DNA of 32,756 bases from JAJQCI01 sp964388305 (GTDB lineage: Bacteria > Bacillota > Clostridia > Lachnospirales > CAG-274): the NCBI GenBank assembly GCA_964388305.1, contig CAYMAA010000005.1:1-32756 (forward strand), written 5' to 3'. Positions 22,327 to 28,731 of the stretch are shown piece by piece (position 1 is the stretch's first letter; each line of letters begins with the position of its first letter). Both the position numbers and the translations under genes were made by a program. The notes below the pieces were generated by a model, which was not told where the DNA came from, searched no databases, and was given only the letters and a program-made list of their open reading frames with translations.

Positions 22327-25086
22327 TTATATGTATTTATTAAGCTCAAGTATAAGCTGATTTACATTTATGGGTTTTGCAATATGACCGTTCATACCGC
22401 ATTTTAAGGCTTCCTGCTTATCCTCCTCAAAGGCATTTGCCGTCATTGCCAAAATGGGTATTGAGGCAAAGCTTTTATTTTTAAGCGCCCTGATAATTTT
22501 TGTTGCTTCATAGCCGTTTAATACCGGCATTTGAACATCCATAAGAATAGCGCTGTAATAACCCGGCTGAGAGCTTAAAAGCATATTTACGGCAGTCTTT
22601 CCGTTTTCCGCGCATTCAATTTCATAGCCGAATTTTTTAATTATCTCTACGGCAATTTCTCTGTTTATTTCATTATCCTCCGCCAGTAAAATACGCTTGC
22701 CTTTATTGCCCTTATGCGTGCGGGGCGCTGTATCGGCTTCGTTTTTGGAAAGAGCGTTATTTGCGGAGATAAGGTCGTTTATAAGCAAAGAAAGACGTAT
22801 GGTAACGGTGGTACCCTCTCCTTTTTTGCTTTTTACATCTACCGAGCCGTGCATAAGGTCTACTATATTTTTAATAATAGCCATTCCAAGGCCCGTTCCC
22901 TGAATACCGCTGTCGGTTGTATTCCGCTCTCTTTCAAACAGCTCAAAAATATGGGAGATAAATTCCTCGCTCATACCAATTCCCGTATCCTTAACAACAA
23001 ATTTATAGTTGGAGCGGTTGGGACTGCGGCAAGGCTTTTCTTCAAGAGTTACCCAAATTGAGCCGCCGTTGTTTGTATATTTTACAGAGTTGTTTATAAC
23101 ATTAACCAAAACCCTAATAAGGTTTGTTTTGTCGCAATATACATTAGTGTTTTTAAGGTTATGCGTTTCAAAACAGAGCTTTAAATTTTTTGAGTCCGCA
23201 TCGTTTTGGAACATATTTTTAAGTTCCGCAAGAACATCCGTAAGACTGCATGGGGATTCCTCAAGAAAAACTCTTCCGCTTTCAATACGGCTCATATCCA
23301 AAACATTGTTTATAAGCTCTAAAAGGTGATTGCCGGATATTTTGATTTTATTGAGATATTCCTTCATTTTTTCAGGCTGATCGGTTTTATCCAAAGCAAG
23401 ATCGGTAAAGCCTATAATTGCATTCATAGGTGTACGAATATCGTGAGACATATTTGAAAGAAAAACGCTTTTAGCTCTGTTAGCGCTTTTTGCCTGCGCA
23501 AGGGCGGTTTCCAACAAAATTTTTCTATCCTCGTTTTTGCGTTTTTCCGTATCCACGTTTCTGAAGCCTAAAACAAGGCTGTGGCTGTTGGGTTTATCTC
23601 CTGTGCGAACGACCTTCATTTCATAATTTAAAATTTTATTATTATAATCAGTTCTGTAATTCAAATAAAATTGATTTTTGTCCGCAAATTCCTTATCGAG
23701 ATTTTCGGCTTTAAAGGCATTATGGATCAAATCCCTGTCAGCCTCATATACAAATGTGTTTATATAATTGTTTATATTTTGCCTAAAAGACAAATTTTTA
23801 TCATAACTGAAATTATTGTTGTATGCGGCATCTATGGCAAGAGGAAAGCCGTCATCGGTATCGGCATTGTAAAAGCAGGCAAAGCTATAGCCTGAGCTGA
23901 GCGCCTGAACAAGCTCCTTTTGCAGTCTTTCATTTGTTTCCTCCTGCTGCTTTTGCTCGGTGGAGTCCAACAGGAAGCGCTGATAATAAAGCTCGCCGTT
24001 TTCCTCCATTAGCTTGGCATTGCCTGTTACATGTATAATTTTTCCGTCGGAATGAATAACACTGTATTCCGTACTAACTGAGTCACCCACATTTTGAAGG
24101 GTTTTAAAGGCTTTTCTGAGAATAATTTTATCCTCGTCCAAAACAGAACCCGCCACCATATCAAAATCCGCCGCAAGGCTTTCGACTGAGCTGTAGCCTA
24201 AAATATTAAGAGCTGTTTTGTTTACGCTTAATATATGATTGCCTTCTACGGAATGGCAGAGAATACCGCAGTCTATTGAAGAAAAAATTGATTCAAGGGC
24301 AATATTCTTTTTTTCTATTTCTTCTTTATAGGTTTTTTCCCGTGTTTTATCTACAGCTATGCCGACAGTACCCATTACAGACCCGTCTAAATCAAATAAT
24401 GGTGTTTTATATGTTGAGAGAAATCTCATTCCGCTGCCTGTGGTAATTGTTTCTTCAAATGTACAGGTTTTTTTGCTGTTAATAACCTCCATATCCGAGT
24501 CGGAACAGTCGTATACAATATTTTCTTTGTTGTGAGGGTCAATATCCCAAATATAATAATGGTCACGTCCCTCAACCTGCCGCTTTGTTTTTTTAACTGT
24601 TTTGCAAAAGCTGTCGTTTACTTTTATGTGTATGCCGTTAATATCCTTATACCAAACAAGGTTTGGACTCATATTAATGGCATTATTCAAATACTGGTTT
24701 GTTTCCCACAGATCTGTTTTTGTTTTTAAGGTATCCTGCCATTTTGTAATTCTGAATTTAATTTCCGCTTCATTATCGGCTGACTGCCAAACATCTGAAA
24801 TTTCAGGTAAAAAACCGGTAAAAAGTGAAATATGCTTACAACCGGCAATAACAATAAGCTGAGTCCTTTTCTTTTTTGCTTCCGTTACTGATTTAAGCAC
24901 GGATTTATCCGCTTCATTTACAAAATTTAAAAATATAACATCACAATTTTTGGCAAAATCTTCATTATATAATTCGCTTTCAAAAAAATGGTGAGTGAAA
25001 TTATTTAACGGAGGTATTTTTTTAAGCTCCGTAAAAAAACGGCATTTGCTGCCTGCCAAATAAATTTTCAGGTTACAGTTGTACAT
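22327..25086 (-). CDS. Hybrid PAS-domain sensor histidine kinase with receiver domain
   Basis: A 919-residue cytosolic hybrid kinase. The N-terminal 110 residues look receiver-like in pattern but have FLNF where the phospho-Asp would be, so it is probably a pseudo-receiver. PAS domains follow at about 130-260 and 270-390, with a further divergent PAS-like region at about 400-520. HisKA has the phospho-accepting H548 in SHDIRTPMNAIIGFTDLAL; the HATPase has NVINNSVKYT, DTGIGM and GTGLGMAI; the C-terminal receiver has D850 in LMDVQMPVLNG. No membrane span is visible, so it probably senses an internal signal. GGAGG precedes the ATG. It stands alone with its own promoter; the output partner is not in the window. 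Confidence 0.93.
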   Translation of the reverse strand: MYNCNLKIYLAGSKCRFFTELKKIPPLNNFTHHFFESELYNEDFAKNCDVIFLNFVNEADKSVLKSVTEAKKKRTQLIVIAGCKHISLFTGFLPEISDVWQSADNEAEIKFRITKWQDTLKTKTDLWETNQYLNNAINMSPNLVWYKDINGIHIKVNDSFCKTVKKTKRQVEGRDHYYIWDIDPHNKENIVYDCSDSDMEVINSKKTCTFEETITTGSGMRFLSTYKTPLFDLDGSVMGTVGIAVDKTREKTYKEEIEKKNIALESIFSSIDCGILCHSVEGNHILSVNKTALNILGYSSVESLAADFDMVAGSVLDEDKIILRKAFKTLQNVGDSVSTEYSVIHSDGKIIHVTGNAKLMEENGELYYQRFLLDSTEQKQQEETNERLQKELVQALSSGYSFACFYNADTDDGFPLAIDAAYNNNFSYDKNLSFRQNINNYINTFVYEADRDLIHNAFKAENLDKEFADKNQFYLNYRTDYNNKILNYEMKVVRTGDKPNSHSLVLGFRNVDTEKRKNEDRKILLETALAQAKSANRAKSVFLSNMSHDIRTPMNAIIGFTDLALDKTDQPEKMKEYLNKIKISGNHLLELINNVLDMSRIESGRVFLEESPCSLTDVLAELKNMFQNDADSKNLKLCFETHNLKNTNVYCDKTNLIRVLVNVINNSVKYTNNGGSIWVTLEEKPCRSPNRSNYKFVVKDTGIGMSEEFISHIFELFERERNTTDSGIQGTGLGMAIIKNIVDLMHGSVDVKSKKGEGTTVTIRLSLLINDLISANNALSKNEADTAPRTHKGNKGKRILLAEDNEINREIAVEIIKKFGYEIECAENGKTAVNMLLSSQPGYYSAILMDVQMPVLNGYEATKIIRALKNKSFASIPILAMTANAFEEDKQEALKCGMNGHIAKPINVNQLILELNKYI

Positions 25087-25123
25087 TTCGGGGCAACCTC
25101 CTTTTTTGTATACTTATATAAAT

Positions 25124-25152
25124 ATTATAACGCTTTTTAATAAATCTTTCAA
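25124..25152 (-). promoter_or_regulatory. Sigma-A-type promoter of the hybrid kinase
   Basis: On the minus strand TTGAAA (25147-25152), 17 nt, TATAAT (25124-25129), 37 nt before the kinase ATG. Near consensus. Confidence 0.75.
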
Positions 25153-25182
25153 GATATTTTGTTAATTTTTGTAAAGTATTTT

Positions 25183-25230
25183 AAGGAAATACTGATTAAT
25201 TTAGATTAATTTTCCTTACAAAAATTTGCT
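25183..25230 (+). repeat. Bipartite dispersed repeat, copy 2
   Basis: AAGGAAATACTGATTAATT (25183-25201), 19 nt, AAAATTTGCT (25221-25230), matching copy 1 at 18832-18881. In this copy AAGGAAA (25183-25189) also pairs with TTTCCTT (25211-25217), with two ATTAAT blocks between, so it can form a hairpin 30 nt upstream of the kinase -35 box. Confidence 0.6.
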
Positions 25231-25297
25231 TTATTTAAGTATATAAACTGTTTTTTGCAAATAAAATTATAATAAAGGTTATAAGCGGGGTTAAAAA

Positions 25298-26953
25298 TTG
25301 GAGGATTTTGTTACTGTTATAATAAACTACATCGGGAGCTTTGAAAACATTTTGGAACGGTACAATATTGACGGGGAGGACTTGGGGCAGGGGTTTGGCA
25401 TTGTTAAAACCGGCTTGGGACGGGTTGACGAGCTTTTAGGCGACGGACAGGTTATTTATTATGAGCTTCCAAGAAATTTGGCTGAGGTTGAAGCTGAAGC
25501 AGGCGGCGGAATCGGCTTTGAAGCAGGTGAGGGGAGCTGTATTGAGCAGGCATGGAGCAGAGGACTTACGGGAAAGGGCGTTATTCTTGGAGTAATAGAT
25601 TCGGGACTTGATTTTACACACTCGGATTTCAGAAAAGATGACGGAAGCACAAGGGTTTTGTATTTATGGGATATTTCAAGAAAAGACGTCAGCGGAATTA
25701 TAGAGCCGGGTATTGAATACAATGCGGAGGAAATAAACGGGCTTTTAGAAAGCGGTGTGAGGGGACTTGCCCTTGACGAAAGCGGACACGGAACAGCCAC
25801 GGCAGGGGCAATGGGAGGAAACGGAAAGGAAAGCGGCGGCAGATTTAAAGGGGTTGCATACGATGGGGAGTTTGTTGTTGTTAAGGTAAGCAGTAATCAG
25901 CCTGTAGTTTCGGTGGATATAATGAGGGGAATTAATTACATATTTCAAAAATCCGAAGAATTGGGTATGCCGGCAGTTATAAACATATCTTACGGAACGA
26001 GCAACGGAAGCCACGGCGGTTTAAGCCTGTTTGAAACATATATTAACAGGATTGCGGACGCCGGGCGGCTTGTTATTGCGGCGGCTGCGGGAAACGAGGG
26101 GGCGGCGGGACATCATTATACGGGAAAGGTTGAAAACGGGCAGGTTTACGAGGTGAAGCTTAATGTTGTAAATGAGCTTGGATATATTTATTTGGCTATG
26201 TGGAAAAGCTTTGTGGACAAAATGAATTTTGAGCTTATTCTGCCTGATGGAAGAACTACGGGAGTTTTGCCATACAATGGCGGCAGCTTTAGGTTTGATT
26301 TGGACGGGGTTAGGGTAGGAGCGGATATTGGCAGACCTGTGCCTTATGCGTCCGCGCAGGAGATTTTCTTTTTTGCGGGGGATTTTTATAATGTTTTGCC
26401 TAAAGGGGAGTGGGCGCTTAAAATTTTCGGTGAAGATATTGTGGACGGCACATTTAACATTTGGCTGCCTGTAAACGAGCTTATAAGCGAAAACACATTT
26501 TTTGATAATTCCGACAGAGAGGTGACGATAACACTGCCTGCAACGGCTTTAAATGTGCTTGCCGTGGGAGCTTACGACAGTGCGGCAGGAAAAGCGGCTG
26601 ATTTTTCGGGCAGAGGGTTTTTATCCCTTAACGGAGCCAAGCCGGACGTTATTGCGCCGGGGGTGAATATTGTTGCGCCAAAGGCAGGCGGAGGATATGA
26701 CAGCTTTACAGGTACAAGTATAGCTTCTCCTATTTGCGCAGGGGCGGCGGCTTTATTTATGGAATGGGGCATTTTACGGGGGAATGACCCTTTTATGTAC
26801 GGACAAAGGCTAAAATCATTTTTAAGGCTTGGAGCTTTAAGAGATGAGGGTATAAGCTATCCTAACATAACTGACGGCTACGGCAGACTGTGTATTGAGG
26901 GGGCAATAGTACAGGGAGAGATTTATAACCGACCAAGCTCCCTGCCGCTTTAA
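25298..26953 (+). CDS. Csp-like S8 family serine protease (subtilisin fold)
   Basis: A 551-residue subtilisin-like protease. The catalytic triad is intact: D101 in GVIDSGLDFTHSDF, H164 in ESGHGTATAG and S474 in FTGTSIASP. A prodomain-like region occupies about 1-60, and a large insertion (about 270-420) between His and Ser matches the jelly-roll insert of Clostridium Csp germination proteases. No signal peptide is seen, as for Csp proteins packaged in spores. Together with the sporulation genes nearby, a role in spore germination or spore protein processing is possible, but this family is also found as general Csp-like peptidases. The start is a TTG (25298) with only a weak G-rich site upstream; the GGAGG that follows lies inside the gene and has no usable start after it. 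A TATAAT at 25268-25273 lacks a good -35. The last nine codons form part of a cloverleaf-like element. Confidence 0.88.
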   Translation: MEDFVTVIINYIGSFENILERYNIDGEDLGQGFGIVKTGLGRVDELLGDGQVIYYELPRNLAEVEAEAGGGIGFEAGEGSCIEQAWSRGLTGKGVILGVIDSGLDFTHSDFRKDDGSTRVLYLWDISRKDVSGIIEPGIEYNAEEINGLLESGVRGLALDESGHGTATAGAMGGNGKESGGRFKGVAYDGEFVVVKVSSNQPVVSVDIMRGINYIFQKSEELGMPAVINISYGTSNGSHGGLSLFETYINRIADAGRLVIAAAAGNEGAAGHHYTGKVENGQVYEVKLNVVNELGYIYLAMWKSFVDKMNFELILPDGRTTGVLPYNGGSFRFDLDGVRVGADIGRPVPYASAQEIFFFAGDFYNVLPKGEWALKIFGEDIVDGTFNIWLPVNELISENTFFDNSDREVTITLPATALNVLAVGAYDSAAGKAADFSGRGFLSLNGAKPDVIAPGVNIVAPKAGGGYDSFTGTSIASPICAGAAALFMEWGILRGNDPFMYGQRLKSFLRLGALRDEGISYPNITDGYGRLCIEGAIVQGEIYNRPSSLPL

Positions 26954-27036
26954 TGGCGGCAAGGAGCTTGCGTGCCTGCCGCAGGAGCTTTTAGCTCATG
27001 CGGCGGGTATGGGCATCTTTGATGCCGTCGGTTATG
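26924..27036. other. G+C-rich cloverleaf-like inverted-repeat element A, overlapping the protease gene end
   Basis: Four helices close on each other. The outer stem AACCGAC (26927-26933) pairs with GTCGGTT (27027-27033) and extends by two or three pairs to 26924/27036. Arm 1 is 26934-26970 (14 pairs, one C-A mismatch, 7-nt loop holding the protease TAA stop). Arm 2 is 26975-27007 (13 pairs with one G-U, one G-A mismatch, loop TTTTA). Arm 3 is 27012-27026 (GGCATC/GATGCC, 3-nt loop). Arms 1 and 3 abut the outer stem without gaps. A 10-bp palindrome CCGCCGGCGG (27044-27053) follows. There is no clear T run, so it is not a standard terminator. Folding was done by eye. Confidence 0.7.
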
Positions 27037-27114
27037 CCCCCTGCCGCCGGCGGACTTATACATATAAACCTGATTTTTTGAATATGCCAATAATTCCGCA
27101 AGCGTCTGTTTTGC

Positions 27115-27456
27115 TTATTTCTTTATTGGCTCGTAGGCGTTTTCTTCTAAGCCGTTTTTGTGGGCAATATGTTTAAAACCCTGTTCAATTACGGAAAAAA
27201 CGTGATCGTCATCAAGAGAATATATAACAGCCTTTCCGTCCTTGCGAAATTTTACCAAATCGCTTTGGCGAAGTATTCTTAACTGGTGAGAAACCGTGGA
27301 CTGGTTCATATCCAAAAGCTCAACAAGCTCGCTTACGCTCATTTCTTTAATATATAGACTGTAAAGTATTTTTATTCGGGAAGAATCTCCAAATACCTTA
27401 AAAAAGTCTGCAATATCATAAAATATTTCCTCAGGGGGAAGATTTTTGTTATTCAT
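27115..27456 (-). CDS. ArsR/SmtB-family metal-sensing repressor (CzrA-like)
   Basis: A 113-residue winged-helix repressor. The DNA-recognition helix is in LLDMNQSTVSHQLRILRQS (about 48-66). The C-terminal helix has D83-x-H85-x10-H96-x2-H99, the exact spacing of the alpha-5 Zn/Co/Ni site of CzrA and SmtB, and the protein has no cysteine, ruling out the arsenic-type site. It should therefore derepress on Zn(II), Co(II) or Ni(II). The ATG at 27456 has GGAGG 7 nt upstream; a longer frame would run back through the structured element and the promoter. It is monocistronic: no exporter gene is adjacent, so the target may be only itself or lie elsewhere. It is bracketed by two structured elements. 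Confidence 0.92.
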   Translation of the reverse strand: MNNKNLPPEEIFYDIADFFKVFGDSSRIKILYSLYIKEMSVSELVELLDMNQSTVSHQLRILRQSDLVKFRKDGKAVIYSLDDDHVFSVIEQGFKHIAHKNGLEENAYEPIKK

Positions 27457-27469
27457 ATTAATACCTCCG

Positions 27470-27492
27470 TTAGCATAATTATATAAAGCTAA
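27470..27492. promoter_or_regulatory. Candidate autoregulatory operator of the ArsR gene
   Basis: TTAGC (27470-27474) and GCTAA (27488-27492) form an inverted repeat with an AT-rich partly symmetric centre, covering the -10 box of the ArsR promoter and reaching the ribosome binding site. Size and position suit ArsR-family operators. Confidence 0.5.
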
Positions 27493-27507
27493 GGGCGTAC
27501 TTGTCAA
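27478..27507 (-). promoter_or_regulatory. Sigma-A-type promoter of the ArsR gene
   Basis: On the minus strand TTGACA (27502-27507, perfect consensus), an 18-nt spacer and TATAAT (27478-27483, perfect consensus), 21 nt before the ATG. Confidence 0.8.
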
Positions 27508-27541
27508 TAGCATTGTTAAATTTTTGGGTTTTTGCAAAACC

Positions 27542-27676
27542 TTACGGGTGATTGGGAGCGGCGAGTTGGCGGAGGTACAGGGACGTACGTCTCTGTATCT
27601 CCGCCAACTCGCCGCTCCCCGCAGGTCAATGTTCGGGTCGGCATAAGCCGACACGAGCATTGAGCAGCATCCGTAA
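27542..27676. other. Cloverleaf-like inverted-repeat element B with a 31-bp hairpin
   Basis: Outer stem TTACGGGTG (27542-27550) pairs with CATCCGTAA (27668-27676; one G-U). Arm 1 spans 27554-27619: bases 27554-27574 and 27599-27619 are perfect 21-bp complements, and pairing continues inward through ten more pairs (two G-U) to a GTAC loop, 31 pairs without a mismatch. Arm 2 spans 27626-27663: 16 pairs (one G-U, one G-A mismatch) and loop ATAA. It is much more G+C-rich than the AT-rich DNA around it. It lies 34 nt upstream of the ArsR -35 box. No T run follows on either strand. Folding was done by eye. Confidence 0.75.
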
Positions 27677-27950
27677 TGTGGTCAGCAGATGTCAGCAAAG
27701 AAGCTATAGTATGGAAGCAAAATAAAGTTACCAAAAATGAACGGTAAAAATTGTAGGAAATGCACAAAATGTAATTTTTGTAACAATGCTGAAATGAAAA
27801 ACTATATATGCTATCGAAAAAATTTTGGAATACTAAATATGTACACTTTAATAAATTAAAAATTTTATTTATATTACAAAAACATTTCAAGTATGTAAAA
27901 AATGGTTAAAATAAACAAAATAAATGAAGAGAATTTGTAATATGAGCCAG
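27677..27950. other. AT-rich intergenic stretch, nothing recognised
   Basis: Between element B and the DUF4364 promoter. It contains short AT-rich complementary runs, for example TTACC/GGTAA near 27730-27750, but no convincing gene, RNA or terminator. Reading frames here are very short or lack ribosome binding sites. Confidence 0.5.
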
Positions 27951-27979
27951 TTGTAAATTGGGGATAAAAGGTTTATAAT
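27951..27979 (+). promoter_or_regulatory. Sigma-A-type promoter of the DUF4364 gene
   Basis: TTGTAA (27951-27956), 17 nt, TATAAT (27974-27979), 28 nt before the ATG. Confidence 0.7.
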
Positions 27980-28007
27980 TAATTCTAAGGAAAAAGGAGA
28001 TAGAAAA

Positions 28008-28568
28008 ATGAAATATGATGACGATAAACAAGATGTCAGAAAAATCTGCATCCTCTATTTACTATATAAAATTAATATGCCTATGACTAACAGCCAACTG
28101 GTTGACTTTGCCGCTGAAACGGATTTTATGGACTATTTTGAGTTAAGAAGCTACCTTACGGAAATGACCGAGGCAGGACTTTTGGACGAAACTGTCATTA
28201 AAAACCAAACATATTACTCCATTACGGAGGACGGCGAGAGCTTGCTGCTTATGTTCAGAAAAACAAAGCTTTCGGAGGAGTCCTGCAACAGAATTAATTT
28301 TTATATAGGCAGGCATAAAAAGAAAATTAAAGCGGAAACGGAAGTTACTGCGGAATGGTTTTACGATCCCGACTCAAAATTTATAGTAAAATGCGGTCTT
28401 TACGAAGGAAATGCGGTTATTATGGAGGTAAATGTTTCTGTTGTGGACAGAGATGTTGCGGAGCATATATGTAATAAATGGAAGGGCGGCTCTTCTGAGC
28501 TGTTTGAAAAGTTTTTTAATGAGCTTTCGGCTGATTATTGCTTTAAGGATAAGCATAGGGAAGCATAA
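28008..28568 (+). CDS. DUF4364 family protein
   Basis: A 186-residue protein of the DUF4364 family, common in Clostridia. The N-terminal half (about 8-85) reads like a winged helix: KICILYLLYKINMPMTNSQL, a YFELRSYLTEMTEAGLL helix-turn-helix-like segment, then a wing-like YYSITEDGESLL. The C-terminal half (about 105-175) is a conserved alpha/beta domain without recognised catalytic residues. A DNA-binding role is plausible but unproven. AAGGAG lies upstream of the ATG. It has its own promoter and terminator, so it is monocistronic, and it lies directly upstream of spoIIE. Confidence 0.88.
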   Translation: MKYDDDKQDVRKICILYLLYKINMPMTNSQLVDFAAETDFMDYFELRSYLTEMTEAGLLDETVIKNQTYYSITEDGESLLLMFRKTKLSEESCNRINFYIGRHKKKIKAETEVTAEWFYDPDSKFIVKCGLYEGNAVIMEVNVSVVDRDVAEHICNKWKGGSSELFEKFFNELSADYCFKDKHREA

Positions 28569-28603
28569 TACATACTTTATTTAAGCATAACAAATTTATT
28601 TTT

Positions 28604-28636
28604 GACCTTTGGTTTTTAACCCAAAGGTCTTTTTTT
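28604..28636 (+). terminator. Terminator of the DUF4364 gene
   Basis: GACCTTTGG (28604-28612) pairs with CCAAAGGTC (28621-28629), 8-nt loop, followed by seven Ts (28630-28636). Confidence 0.9.
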
Positions 28637-28677
28637 GGTATATATTGCTTATAAAAACAGGAAATGTATGCCGTTTT

Positions 28678-28710
28678 TTTACATTTATCTCAACGCAGGT
28701 TAAATATAAT
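28678..28710 (+). promoter_or_regulatory. Candidate spoIIE promoter with a 21-nt spacer
   Basis: TTTACA (28678-28683) and TATAAT (28705-28710) are separated by 21 nt. Bacillus spoIIE and spoIIG promoters are known sigma-A promoters with over-long spacers (21-22 nt) that need Spo0A. No clear TGTCGAA Spo0A box is visible upstream, so this is tentative. Confidence 0.45.
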
Positions 28711-28731
28711 TTTTTCTGAGGAGTGATTATT

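Noticed and set aside
26924..27036. tRNA or tmRNA gene, because of the cloverleaf with a 7-bp perfect core stem
   Set aside because: There is no T-loop GTTCRA, no 7-nt anticodon loop in the right arm and no discriminator/CCA region; the arms are far too long and it overlaps coding sequence.
27457..27660. N-terminal extension of the ArsR protein through element B
   Set aside because: The ATG at 27456 has an ideal ribosome binding site and full family length. The extension would translate the promoter and the hairpin.
27542..27676. Integron attC site
   Set aside because: No GTTRRRY/RYYYAAC core sites are present at the ends, no integrase is seen, and the main hairpin is too perfect and lacks extrahelical bases.
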